A stretch of 64,000 bases of DNA from Nereocystis luetkeana (Eukaryota > Sar > Phaeophyceae > Laminariales > Laminariaceae). Each line of letters starts with the position of its first letter. Within the stretch, counting starts at the first letter, position 1. Both the position numbers and the translations under genes were made by a program. Shown here piece after piece: positions 25,801 to 35,123 of the stretch. Location of the stretch: the NCBI GenBank assembly GCA_031213475.1, contig JARUPZ010000004.1:868001-932000 (forward strand). The letters run 5' to 3'. The notes under the pieces are model-generated. The model saw nothing but the letters and a program-made list of their open reading frames with translations. It ran no database searches and was not told the DNA's origin.

Positions 25801-28800
25801 AACCAAGGAATGGGCCTCGCCAGCAGTGCGAAGTAGAAGGCATTTTCTTTGCAACAAACGACCACAAAACAGCAGCAGAGCAGTGGTAGTCGATGCAACC
25901 AACCCAAGGAATGAACCCCACCAGAAACCGGGACACATATTTACGAAAGATCGCCCATAACACACCGCAGTCGTTGCACGAAAATCAAGAAAACATTTAA
26001 AAGTGATGAGAAAGTGAAGCAGATGCAACCATTTTGGCAAAATCCACCCACAAAGAACAGTCGTTGCAAAAAAAACAAGAAATGAGCGTTCCCGGACGAG
26101 CGAAACAAAACTATGTCCGCAGTGCACCCACAACAAAGAGCGGTAGTAGTCGTTGCAAGCTAAACAATTCGATGCGAGTCGACGAGGGAAGAAAATGCTG
26201 AAATCTTCTCGCGATAAAAATGAAGGCACGTACCGTAGCGGGAAGGGGGGAGAAGAGCCTACTTTGTGACCCCGGATTTGAGTTACGAGTTGGAAGGAGA
26301 GAGAGAAGATGTGGGAAGATAATAAATGGGATGAGAAAACAAAAAAAAAAAAAAAAAAAAACGAGACATTGCGCCTATGAGGCAATGAAGTGAAACACAA
26401 CTTTCTTCGAACCCCATGACAACCGTCAACCAAAAAACAACAAGTGAGCCCAACCAAAAAGTGAAGTAAAAAGCGACACCACGTAGTAACCACATAGCCA
26501 CCTCGTTTGCACTACCGATGACCGAAGGTGGGAGGAGACGGCGTTTTCGACCTCTGAAAGTACACCAGTAGTTTAGTGTGGAGAGCTAACCCTTTGTTAA
26601 CAAGATTTTCGTCTCTCTAATTCGTTACATACCAGGTACCGGGTAGTATTTTCCATCCCATTTATTATCTATCCTGCTTCTCCAGCTCCCTCCCTTTCGC
26701 AACCCTGATATATTATCGGTACATAGCAGGCACCCCATGCCTAGTGGAATGCACTCCTTAACATTTATCGCGGACAGAGTAGAGCAGCTTCTTCCCTCGT
26801 CAACTCGCGTCGAATCGTTCATCGTGCATCGTTCATACACACGCTGCTGCGAGTAGGCGCTATATATTTTCTTCTGTCATTTTTGGCTTCAGAAAAAAGT
26901 CCATTGGCGGGTTTCGAACACACGCAATCGACCTTAGTAGTCACGGGGCGACCGGCTAAAGAGAGCGATCGAAGATCGAAGTGCAATCTTCGGGACATCC
27001 AGTCATCCGCCAGAGCCACAGAGCGACATAACAACCGGTCGCCGGTCGCCCCGGTGTTCCATTAACAGAGTGGTTAACGTCAAACACTACTAGCGTTGAC
27101 ACTACTAGCGTTGATGTCGAGGGTTCGATTCTCCGTATGGAGTTTTTATTTCTCAAATGGCACCAATTGTCGAGAGCGCCTAGCGTGGGTAAGCACAATC
27201 AGACCCGAGTCGACGAGGGAAAAAACTTATGAACCCTGGTCTCGATAAAAAAGCACAACGCGTACCGTAGTGGTGGTTGGGGGGGTGTACTCGATAGGAG
27301 ATGTGCACTCGATCTCATGCATGGCCGTAGTCAAATGACCATAGACCCTCGCATCCCTACAATGCCGGGACGGAGCATGCCGGGTTTTCGCCGACCAGGC
27401 AGGCATTGCTTGGACCAAGCGCGAAGCGCCGTGAGGTGTCTGGGGAGTCACATGAGGGGTGAGCTGCATCCTACTAAGAACGGCCAGTGAGGCGGACCTG
27501 CATATGGATGACAGCTTCAATGAGTTGATTGGGGGGGGGGGGGGCTACTATGTCACCCTCGATCTGAGTTAGGACTATTGGAGGGAGAGAGCAGGAGAAT
27601 GAAGGGCGAAGAGAATAATGGGATGGAAAAAAGGTAAATAAGACAAATGCCACTATGCCTAATGTGCTGTCTCTAAAAGGAGGGTGGGTGCGGATGTAAG
27701 GGTTTGAACAAAAAGGCCGTCCGCCAAACGCGAGTCGAAAGCAAACCAAGGAAGAAGAAGGCGGCCGTTCGGTTACAGCCTTACAGCCTAACTCGGAGGT
27801 AGAATCCCACCTTTTGCGGAAACCTCTCCATCAGCTTTCGGATGATGGTGCCTTTCCCTGCTCCACTTGGACCGGCCACCACCACCGCGTCGACGCTGGG
27901 CAATCGGAAGAGGGTAGTCAAGAGAGGATATTAGGGAGAGACCAATCACGAGAGTCCAGTCAGAAGAGACGAATCAGGAGAGACCAACCATAAGAGACCA
28001 GTCAAAAGAGACCAATAGGACAAGACCAACCAAGAAAGACCAATCAGAAGACGTCAATCAAGAGAGACCAATCAGGATAGACCACTTACTTACTGTAAGG
28101 ACAAACCAACCAGGATAAATCAACCAGGAGAGATCTATAAAATAAACTAATCAGAAACGACCAACCAGGAGAGACCAATGAGGATATACCAATCAGGAAA
28201 TATGGTAAAATCCGAATCCCAACCTCAACAGCTCCCACGTACGTACGCATTCGAAAAAAAACAAATGTAGGAGGCTCTGAATCTCGATTGCCGCGTTTTT
28301 TTTTGCAATTTACGCGCACCTGTCCCGATTCCCGGCGAAGTGATGCTTCGCAAACTCGAAAACGTCGGCGGGCTTTCGTTCGACGACCGCCCGGATGAAG
28401 CCGTTGAGCAAGGAGGCTATCTCCGGATGCTGCCGAAGGTAACTCTCTTGGTCGGCTCTGATTCGATCCTGCTCGTCACCAAACACAAAAAAAAAACAGC
28501 AACAGACATGTCGTTACACTGGACACCACAATTATAATAAGCCGTTGAAGAGAGAGCAGATAGGATGTATCGGGTTCAGGTACTCGGTCGGACTCCAACA
28601 AGAATACAGTGTTGAAAGCAGAGATGAGACGGTTGACTCCGATACTACTTGAGGCCGTTTGAAAGACACGTTATATTTTTTAATTAATCATCACTTTTAC
28701 TTTCCAGCCTAACTCGTAGGAGGTTTTACCCTCACCGGTCTTCTTTTGTACAAGCCGTGGTCACAGGTGTCGTCCCTTCTCCCCCCCGGTACCTGCCTTC

Positions 28801-31141
28801 ATTTTGTATGGCGCAAGGGGTTCAACATTCCCACTGCTCGTCGACTTTCATCGAATGTAGCTATCTCACGCTTTCGAGCTTTCCGCTAATCAATTTTTAT
28901 ACGAGAAAAAGTCCTTACGAGTATGCGCTCGGTGAGACTTGAACCCACGAATTTGATCTTAGTAGGCACGCGAACTACCTACCAAGCCACGGGGGAAGTA
29001 CTCAGGAAGCATTTTTGTCAAATTATATTTTTTTTGGCGAAATTGGCAAGTTGATGGAAATTTGGACTTGCCATCAGCACGCTTTTTTGCCAACTTCATC
29101 TAGTTTCCGTAGTCCTTCCTTCCAACTTTTTTCTTGTTTTGGTTAGGGTTCGGGTAAGGCAAGTTTATGGACACATTTATTTGCCTCTTTTTACTTGGAC
29201 TTTTGCTTAATCGACTTACTAGAATCAAATTTTTCCAAAAACTCGCAAAAAGGCAAGTTTTTCGCGTTATAAACGGTCCTTATGGGTCGAACAAAAATAC
29301 AATATAAGGCGTTGCGGAAGGGGGTTCCGACTGGCGGTGCTACCTCTGGTGGCGATGTTTAGGTCGCTGGTTTTGCTGGTGGCGGCGGCGTCGGCTGCGA
29401 GTCCAGCAGAGGCCGTGGCGACAGGTGGTAGGGTAAGTATCTCCGCCATTGAGGACGGTCGAAACGGTCAGATTTGGGGTGGTGTTTTTGGTAAGGAGGG
29501 GTGTGAGGGGAGGGAGTGGGTCGCAAGGCTTATAGCCTTCAACGAGAGGAGAGGTCGAGGTATTTGATGGGATAAAAAAATGCTGGACACGACTACCGCT
29601 GGTGCACTGCTGCATGCTGCCCGTGTCAGGGGCTGAGTACGGCGGCAATGATGCCAACTCGTTCGGATTCGGTAAAAGGTACCTGGTATGAAGTAGAAGG
29701 TGCATATTGCTATTAGGATGGTCTTTGTATCCAACACCATTGGTGGGCACGACTACCGGTGGTGCACTGCTGCTGTCTCGTTCTGGTGATTAATACAGCA
29801 CTGACAATGACACGGATTTCTTCGGAACTCGAACAGGTACGAAATGCGAAGGTGCACGCTGCACGCCGCGAAGTTATTAATAGTGCATGTTGCTGACAAT
29901 TGTAGCGTTGCTGCCTGGAGAAGTCCCTCTATCCAACGCCACCATTGCTCAACGCGCCTACAGTCTGTACCTGGTACAAACAGCTGGTGCGCTATACCGG
30001 GTACAGTCAGTATCAATAGCAATACCTATGCTGCTGCCTGTGTCAGATGTCAGGTGTTGAGTAATATGATGGTTGCATCTGCGCGTCAATGGTATGATAA
30101 CACGTTCATAGGAGGTATTTCGTACCTGGTACCAGCAACCTGGTACGGATTATATACCTGGCAGTACGAAGGTACTCGTAGTCGTTGCTGTCTGGAGTAC
30201 CCTCTGTATCCAACGCCACCAACGCTACTATCAACGGTGTTTTTTAGACACGACTATTACTGTACACCGCTTGCTGCCTGTGTCAAAGGTTGAGTAGGTC
30301 GACAATGCAACCTACCGTACAAACTATAGTACCTGGCAATGCTGGTTGAATGATACCTGGTACCAACACACAGCAGTTCCAACATACCTGGTATTGTTAT
30401 TAATACCAACGTAATTCGTGCCGGCACAAAGGTAGGTATTTTGCTCCAAAATGTTTCAATGTTTATACGATATATGTTTAGTGTTTAGACTATCATAACA
30501 TTTGTTACGCATAGTCAAACGGCAAGCCCCAAAGCGGCCAGGGAGCAGGGAACAGCAACAGGACACCGGTAGTACCGATTCACTCCTTCTTACAAAAGGT
30601 TCCGAGGTAAGTCCATCGACGTTCCTCCTGTCTCCATGTTGACTCAGCCTCCCGTCTCCGTGCGCTGCGCTCTCTACGGCTCTCGGCTATACTGGTATTG
30701 ATAGCTACTGCTGTCGGCTCTGGCCTTGTAGGGCAAGTTCTGCGCAGCGATTGCTCCGATCTTTCTTGAGCCTCTCACAAAAAAAACGCGGCCTATCTTC
30801 CGCAGTTCTAATATTAATAGCATGCGCCCGCGACACTCGAGGCGAATGGACAAAGTTCCCGTGTGCTACTACGCTGCGACCCCTCAGGAAAGGGTAGATC
30901 GGTGGTCACGAGAGCCGCCAAAGTTGGACTGCCAGCACCTTGTAGTTAAGGTATCCGGCCCTGGAGATGAAGGCTATCCCTAGAACATCGGGTATATACT
31001 TCGTGTATAACCCAAAGGTTATTTTCTCTATTTTCGGAATTTCCTTCTCACCCTCAAGCCATCCAGCCTGGCTATCTCCTCCAGGACAGAACTGTCTGCA
31101 TCCGCGGAGTACGAGAGCGGATCGACTTGCTTGCCCTCCAT
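12192..31141 (-). CDS. RIIa docking domain-guanylate kinase fusion, 8 exons, 286 aa
   Basis: Guanylate kinase transfers phosphate from ATP to GMP. Exons: 31141-31052, 28468-28320, 27895-27811, 24359-24228, 20954-20892, 16725-16630, 14365-14264, 12335-12192. All have GT donors and AG acceptors and the phases match throughout. Residues 31-79 (YLRQHPEIASLLNGF, KPADVFEFAKHHF) are an RIIa/DPY-30-like dimerisation-docking helix pair, typical of AKAP-bound axonemal proteins. Kinase: P-loop GPSGAGKG (88-95), GMP site SHTTR plus R121, Y130, FIE149, HGNLYGTS (154-161), LLDIDVQG (176-183), lid RDRGTET (212-218), and ENDDLD near residue 248. All catalytic residues I know for yeast GUK1 are present, so it should be active. 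The C-terminus is a short acidic-basic tail (GGDGGDDKKR). Family knowledge plus the neighbouring dynein-docking gene suggest a ciliary GTP-supply role (inference). The start is the least certain point: the frame stays open seven codons before the ATG to a TAA, so an upstream exon is possible. Confidence 0.88.
12421..12462. repeat. CAA/CAG microsatellite
   Basis: Short CAACAGCAA...CAACAAC tract in the last guanylate kinase intron, about 90 bp from the terminal exon. Confidence 0.85.
13754..14099 (+). mobile_element. SINE-1, full length
   Basis: tRNA-like head: A-box GGTGGTTCAAGTGG and a perfect T-arm CTGGGTTCGAGCCCCAG (B-box). The body contains TTGCAGCGTGGGTAGGCAC and GATGCGAGTCGACGAGGG; the tail is a long A-run. 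Typical RNA polymerase III-transcribed retroposon. It lies in the last intron of the guanylate kinase gene. Confidence 0.85.
14355..14600 (+). repeat. Poly-G satellite unit
   Basis: Starts in the G-run next to the guanylate kinase exon acceptor at 14366, TACTCATTTGTTGCTTGCC, then the common core to GGCGGATTTTCTGG. The G/C-rich sequence forms the pyrimidine tract of that acceptor on the minus strand. Confidence 0.75.
14655..14680. repeat. Poly-G run
   Basis: Uninterrupted run of about 26 G. Comparable runs: 50258-50282 (C), 51379-51399 (G), 57491-57514 (G). Confidence 0.95.
15534..15630. mobile_element. MITE-B copy (piggyBac-like, TTAA target)
   Basis: Hairpin of about 92 bp: CCCTTTTAGGACCGCAGTCC and its near-complement GGACTGCAGCTCTGAAGGGG. 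Flanking TTAA is degraded (TTTA/TATAA). Confidence 0.7.
15677..15759. mobile_element. MITE-C copy
   Basis: TATCACCCTGTTCCTAAAC to ACTTGGGGACAGAGTACCA; about 80 bp, TA-bounded imperfect hairpin. Confidence 0.6.
16003..16111. mobile_element. MITE-A copy
   Basis: TA-flanked, TTACGGGGGGCCATAG at one end and its complement at the other; 105-bp hairpin. Lies in the guanylate kinase intron, in a run of TAC triplets, 25 bp from the next copy. Confidence 0.85.
16137..16252. mobile_element. MITE-A copy with an internal TACCAGGTA
   Basis: Same ends and TA flanks as the 16003 copy. The right arm reads GTCCTACCAGGTATTAAC where relatives read GTCCTATTTTAC or GTCCTGTTAAC, i.e. CCAGGTA added at a TA. Confidence 0.85.
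16745..17460 (+). repeat. Poly-G satellite array
   Basis: Five or more units, each a G-run followed by TACTCATT and GCATGCATGGCCGTAGTC, then GACCATAGACCCTCGCATC, CTACAATGCCGGGACGG, CACGTCGGGTTTTCACCGAC. The last unit runs into CCAAGCGCGAGGCGCCGTGAG and a short downstream block also found at 14500 and 27410. Confidence 0.8.
17885..17982. mobile_element. MITE-B copy with intact TTAA flanks
   Basis: TTAA, CCCCTTCAACACCGCAGTCC, loop, GGACTGCGGTTCTAAAAGGG reading outward, TTAA. TTAA duplication with C-rich ends is the piggyBac signature; no transposase is present. Confidence 0.8.
19572..20020. repeat. GTA triplet microsatellite
   Basis: About 260 bp of (GTA)n with few interruptions, cut by MITE-A at 19834-19943 and continuing for about 75 bp. 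Confidence 0.95.
19834..19943. mobile_element. MITE-A inserted in a GTA microsatellite
   Basis: The triplet array is cut by TTACGGGGGGACC...GGTCCCCCGTAA and resumes in register on the far side, with TA present on both sides. This defines the TA target-site duplication of the family. Confidence 0.9.
20370..20660 (-). repeat. Repeat E, copy 1
   Basis: Contains ATCGGTAATAAACACAGCCG and ATCGTCCCGATT; the inverse of these lies at 35515-35790 in the opposite orientation. Nature unknown. Confidence 0.6.
21738..21960. repeat. TATCACACTAGGGTGATA-ended repeat, copy 1
   Basis: Three CTATCACACT repeats, then CACTAGGGTGATGAGATAA, CACCCCCTCGGAGGA and a 3' part ending AAATCGGCTGGGAAG. Shares CACCCCCTCGGA, TTTCCAAGC/TTTCGAAGC and AAATCGGCT with the copy at 52595. 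Non-autonomous DNA element likely. Confidence 0.55.
21965..22073. mobile_element. MITE-A copy
   Basis: TA-flanked, TTACGGGGGACC ends; near-identical in the core to the 16003 and 56826 copies. Confidence 0.85.
22169..22318 (+). mobile_element. SINE-1, old and truncated
   Basis: GGTCACCTCGGTG head, CTTCGAATCTCACGTGGGTC T-arm region, TTTATTTGCAAGAAAAA, then GAGAGCACC. A TATTAATA palindrome interrupts the anticodon-side region. Confidence 0.6.
23807..23903. mobile_element. MITE-B copy with intact TTAA flanks
   Basis: TTAACCCTTTTAGAACCGC to GCGGTTCTGAAGGGGTTAA. A second, decayed copy (about 23900-23984) abuts it and shares the TTAA. Confidence 0.85.
24060..24168. mobile_element. MITE-A copy (scar-free subfamily member)
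   Basis: TA-flanked. Reads AATTAGGACCTACGG where the 2676 and 40409 copies have a CCAGGTA addition. Lies 59 bp from the guanylate kinase exon 24359-24228. Confidence 0.8.
24484..24715 (+). repeat. Repeat F (GATC-rich)
   Basis: TTCCTCACCTGCCTTCGTGA, TCCCACCCGGCGACACGAGC, then CATACAGAT triplication and GATCTGCCC. Confidence 0.65.
25030..25168 (-). other. Exon-like island inside the guanylate kinase gene
   Basis: After a C-run and acceptor GTTGCCAG the frame reads FEASTILEEPLAHGGTKFV, then CCTKTELTSTGAAADEL, then QSVINRAVH and a stop; codon use looks coding. It lies in the intron between the P-loop exon and the SHTTR exon. It begins with one base of a split codon, compatible with the phase left by the RIIa exon (28320), so it could be an alternative terminal exon giving an RIIa-only isoform. 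No family recognised; chance cannot be excluded. Confidence 0.3.
25380..25660 (+). repeat. Repeat D, copy 1
   Basis: Shares TCTGTGGCGTAG, GTGACCACATAACTTGTA, GGACACTGGTTGTG and GATGTCGACGGGTAGAAA with 37745-37965 and (inverted) 31612-31815. This copy is longer because it carries extra TACCAGGTA, TACCTGGTACCTGGTA, TACCGGTA and TACTCGTA. Confidence 0.75.
25660..26500. repeat. Diverged tandem array of about 100-bp units, split by a SINE
   Basis: Units share AGTCGTTGCAAGCGAAAC, GGAATGAGCCTCGC and CAAAATGCGCCCACAG; at least five are recognisable, several shortened. SINE-1 at 26165-26361 interrupts it. The long minus-strand open frame here is a by-product of the array. Confidence 0.65.
26165..26361 (+). 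mobile_element. SINE-1, 5' truncated
   Basis: Starts in the body at AATTCGATGCGAGTCGACG and runs to a 20-base A-run. It interrupts a diverged tandem array (25660-26500). Confidence 0.85.
26650..26985 (-). mobile_element. Diverged SINE related to SINE-1
   Basis: On the minus strand a B-box-like GTGTTCGAAACCCGCC, then body motifs matching SINE-1 (GACGCGAGTTGACGAGGG, CATAGCAGG on the plus strand) ending near ATAATAAATGGGATGGA. Clearly related in the 3' half, with a different head. Confidence 0.55.
27044..27270 (+). mobile_element. SINE-1 variant, head and body
   Basis: Begins GGTCGCCCCGGTG; the head contains an internal duplication of ACACTACTAGCGTTG; T-arm GAGGGTTCGATTCTC; body GAGAGCGCCTAGCGTGGG. 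The 3' part is replaced by poly-G satellite units at 27280; a further SINE tail fragment occurs at 27545-27632. Confidence 0.7.
27275..27520 (+). repeat. Poly-G satellite unit
   Basis: GGTTGGGGGGGTGTACTCG, GACCATAGACCCTCGCATC, GGGACGGAGCATGCCGGG, then the same downstream block. Confidence 0.75.
28690..28998 (-). mobile_element. SINE-2 with tRNA-like head
   Basis: On the minus strand: GTGGCTTGGTAGGTAGTTCG (A-box region) and GTGGGTTCAAGTCTCAC (a five-pair T-arm with B-box). The acceptor stem does not pair, so it is not a tRNA gene. The body ends in a short AT-rich tail near 28690, and the 3' half recurs at 47800-47960. Confidence 0.65.
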
Positions 31142-31611
31142 GTTTGGCACTTCTATCGCTTATTTTCACCGAGGACCAGCGCACACAGAAGTTGGGACGT
31201 ACTACAACTGTGAGGAGACGTGGAGAGTGGAGATACGCGGAAACAAAAAAAAAGAATCTACGTTTCGCGGAGTTCCAACTGCCGAAGGCGGTTGAGGTCC
31301 GTACGTAAGTACGTACGTCAAATACCAGTTCATACCTGGTATTAATAGTTCATAACGCACATTTTGACGCAGCTGTGCAGCGGCAGCCTGCCATTGGAGT
31401 GTGTGCCCCGGGGGTATCATAGAGCTGCGTTATTCAGGGTCTTATGGTTGACGTTTGCAGTATATCCACTATTTCTGTTGGTACATCAATACTGCTGCTG
31501 TATCGCTTTCGAAATAAGTGTATGTATGTGGTTGATGTAATGAATACGTGCGAGTGAGTACTTCAGGTACTTGTTGACAATAAGTGGTGAATGTGTGTGT
31601 GTGTGTGTGTG

Positions 31612-31815
31612 TGTTCTTCACATTAAACCGTTCTTTCTACCCGTCGACATCCAGCACAACCAGTGTCCGTGCCGATTCTTCCATCCTAGAAGAGATACAA
31701 GTTCTGTGGTCACAAAGCTACGCCACAGAGATACTACGTTGCCACGTGTGCAGTGTGAACTGCAGTGGGCAATGCAAAAAGCCATGTCATCATACTAGAT
31801 ACGACAGGCACGACA
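31612..31815 (-). repeat. Repeat D, copy 2
   Basis: Inverted relative to the other two copies; plain CTTGTATCTCTTCTAGG where copy 1 is expanded. Preceded by a GT microsatellite (31590-31614). Confidence 0.75.
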
Positions 31816-32484
31816 TACGCAATCTATGAAATAGTGAAACGAAAAGAAACAATCAAAGAGAAAACAAAAACAAGGTAGACAAGTCGAAAGAGAAAAAGAA
31901 GAAAAATGAAAGCAAAATCTAAGAGAAACAATCTGTCGTGCCCCCCCCCCCGCAGGCGAGGTGGCCTACACTTGAAAAAGAACGAGCTGGAAAAAAGAAG
32001 AAATAACAAAAGACACCACTGCTTGTGAACAGAGTAAGACAAAGAACCAAGGAGAAAGTAACAAGGAAAAATAACAAAGGGGAAATAACAGGCAGACCAA
32101 AGCCCAAAGCACCTTCTAGGTGGCGGCAGCAGCTTGTGGTACGAGTAGTATAGCCAGGTTCTCCCTGCTAATCCGCCTGGTACCTTGCTACCCAGACTGC
32201 CGTCTCCGCCCTGCGTTCGTCGACTATGCCCAGCCCCTTGGCGTCAGACAATACGAGCCGAGCAGAGCAGGTTCGTCTTCCAACCACGCCACACGGCTCC
32301 TTGAGTACGGCTTATCAATCAGAAAAGGAAGAGGAAGAGAAAAAATGAAATGAAAATCACGGAGAGTCAGCGCAAGAAAGAAAAAAAAAAAAAAAAACGA
32401 AACTAAAAGAGAAGACAAGGGAAGACCACGTTCGAGCCAGCTGCACCAGTTGGTAGCACTAGTAGTATGGTCATATTCTACTTC

Positions 32485-33429
32485 CTAGTCGACTTGGTGC
32501 CTTGCTACCCTGTCTGCCATCTCCTTCCTACTTTCGTCTACCGCCGTTTCCCTTCTACCCCTCCTGTTCCCCCCCCTCTCCGCATTCACTCGGTCGGGCT
32601 TTATGCCACTTCTCCTGTTGCCCCCTCCCCCCCCGTTCCTTTGGGCACCATCCACGGCGGATGCGCGGCGCTGTCTACTCATCTCAGCCTCAGCCTCGTG
32701 CCACCTCACCATGAACCGTTCGGCTGCTTCAAGGATCCCCCGGTACCACTTCCCCACCTTTTTGGCTGCAGTGGACCACAACGCGGTCTCAACTCCAAAC
32801 ACCAAGGGGGCAACTTCCGTTGACCCTTCGGTGGCTCGGAACTCCCTAAGGTCTTCGACTATGCATCTATGCCAAGTCTTACACTGTCCGCCTGGTCTCG
32901 GGTTCTCCCCACCAGCTATCGTCCCGAGCATTACCCGATTGGGTAATCGCTCCTTGCTTTGCCGTGCCACGCCCCCCGCAAAGAAGAGCCGCCGTTTGCG
33001 AATGGTCGTTTCGATGCTCTCGCAACGTGTCATCTTGAGGGCCTTCGCGTACGAGAGGGTGGCATGGTCAGTACGAAGTCGGCGCTGGAAGCCAATGACT
33101 CGCAACAGGACTTGGTGGTGAGCCGTTCGAAGCTTGGCAAAGTGTTCCGCTCTGAGGGTCCACGTCACACACCCGTACAGCAGGGTCTCAATCACCTCGG
33201 CCTTCAGCATTCGGACTTTAAGGCTAAGGGGGGCGGTCGTCCTATCATACAACTCCGGGCCGAACCGTTTGAAGCATGCTCGCATGAGGCGGATCCGTCG
33301 GTCGATTTCGAGCGAGAGGTCAGGGATGTTCTCGCACTTGGTGCATTCAAGAAGTGAAGTGCTGGCTGGCTCACCACGACTTCTGTGCGCAACAGAGGAG
33401 AGCAGCTCTGTTTCTTGAACAATGGTCAT
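32485..33429 (-). mobile_element. LINE reverse-transcriptase 3' fragment (type 1)
   Basis: A 314-aa open frame matches the region after the palm of non-LTR reverse transcriptases: SLEIDRRIRLMRACFKRFG, KVRMLKAEVIETLLYGCVTW, then HHQVLLRVIGFQRR and a C-terminal block ending in a basic tail. The catalytic palm and endonuclease are absent, so the copy is 5' truncated. It lies in the spacer between the guanylate kinase and uL4m genes. The frame is intact over 945 bp, which suggests fairly recent insertion or a consensus-like copy. Confidence 0.8.
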
Positions 33430-33714
33430 ATAAGCGGCCGGGTGTGTGTGAAGATCTATAACGGTGATATATGCACAGTACTCGTAGTATTTAGGGTTTT
33501 ACTGAATCAGATGATGAAATCGTCATTTTTAACGTCACTTATTTCTCGTGAATTCCCAAAGGGTCGACAGGGCAAGCTATACCATGGGGTGCTTCCTCGA
33601 GCACATCCAGCAGCAGCGACAACGCATACCTGGTACTGAGCGTGTAGCGCAACCCTATACTACAGGGTGCTTCCTAACTCTTACGAGATCGCATCAATAT
33701 ACCTGTATTATCCT

Positions 33715-34046
33715 GGTCGCCCCGGTGGTTCAAGTGGTTAACCTCGAATTCTTCTTGTTTGAGTCCTGGGTTCGAGCCCCAGGTGGGTCGGACTTCGACT
33801 TTATTTGCAAAAATAAAAAAGGAATCAATTGTTGAGAGCGCCTTGCAGCGTGGGTAGGCACAATTCGATGCGAGTCGACGAGGGAAGAAAAGGCTGAAAT
33901 CTTCTCGCGATGAAAATGAAGGCACGTACCGTAGCGGGAAGGGGGGAGAAGAGCCTGCTATGTGACCCCGGATCTGAGTTACGAGTTGGAAGGAGAGAGA
34001 GAAGATGTGCAAAGATAATGAATGGGATGAGAAAAAAAAAAAAAAA
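33715..34046 (+). mobile_element. SINE-1, full length
   Basis: Closest match to the copy at 13754: same head, T-arm CTGGGTTCGAGCCCCAG, same body, A-run tail of about 15. Lies in the spacer between the guanylate kinase and uL4m genes. Confidence 0.85.
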
Positions 34047-35123
34047 CGTATTACCCTGGGTATATATCTCTGGGTGTAAAAACCGTCATGACACTAAATC
34101 ACGCGCCCCAGAGTGCCCGCACCGCGCCCAAACCTCGATCGATATGCGTCCGGACGAGCTTCCCGTGTCGACCTCGTCAGCGTGTTGTCGGAAAATACTC
34201 GTCCGAAGAGACATGCCCGAACAGAGCCGAAAACTTTGCAAAGATAACTTCACGCATGAAACGGAAAACCTGACGATCAGCTTGAATCAAAGATATCAGG
34301 AGACATGCCAATGTTCGTACTGTCTTGTCTGCCTAGGCTGTCAAGGCAAATCCATTTGAGCACTGCAGCAAGCAGCAAAAACTGCACTACCTATTACTAC
34401 TGCTGCTGTACTTCATACAGCAACGCACGCTATGCTACCGGCATGAACGGGCTCTATTTTTTACCAGTACCGGCGGTAGTACCACGATCCGTAGGAACAA
34501 CACCGCTGTCACTGCTTGCTGCTGTCGCCTGATTGAGGGTTGTTGTATACCTGGTACCTGCTAACTGCAGTCCATGGTGTATATACGGTACTTTGCCCCA
34601 GCTTCGACCGAAAGGTTTGAATTGGTTTTACCCAACACACTATAATAACACCAACCATCAACTCCGACCACCAGGAGGATTTCTCGGAATGCAAAGGGTA
34701 TGGGGAGCTACAGCAAGTAGCAGTGTTACTAATAGTGGACCATTTGAAGAAATCGGCCCAAGACGTACGCACCTACCAGTTGAGCACTCTGGAGGCTTGG
34801 GGCCCATAACCCTAACCCAAACACAACCGCCTGGGAAACTTCTCGGGATGAAAAAGGTTGATTTAATGAGGGATTAGTGTGGGCTACCAACCGCTCTGTC
34901 GAAGCTGCCAGGGGCCAGGACGCGCGTGAACACTAACTGCTGTCCAAGGCAGGCTCAATCAGTAGATAGCTACTGCCAGTAGATACTTGGCAGGCTGGAT
35001 CAGTACGTAGCTACTGGCAGAGTAGAAACTGGCCGGCTCAATCAAAAAGCTACCTGGTATCTTGGCAGTATATACTGTTTGTTGCCAGGGCCCAGTCCTA
35101 CTTCCGCTACTGCTGCTTGGAGA

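Larger units (their letters stand above)
31142..35123. other. Intergenic spacer between guanylate kinase and uL4m
   Basis: Holds Repeat D (31612), a G-run (31938), a LINE fragment (32485), SINE-1 (33715), and otherwise unrecognised sequence from 34050 to 35120. Confidence 0.5.

Noticed and set aside
25357-26493. 378-aa open frame on the minus strand
   Set aside because: It is the read-through of a 100-bp tandem array plus a SINE tail (poly-Phe from the A-run).
28925-28998. tRNA gene on the minus strand
   Set aside because: The T-arm is good but the acceptor stem does not pair, and the sequence continues into a SINE body with copies elsewhere.
33715-33796. tRNA gene
   Set aside because: Perfect T-arm, but the sequence is the head of a SINE present in several copies with a poly-A tail.
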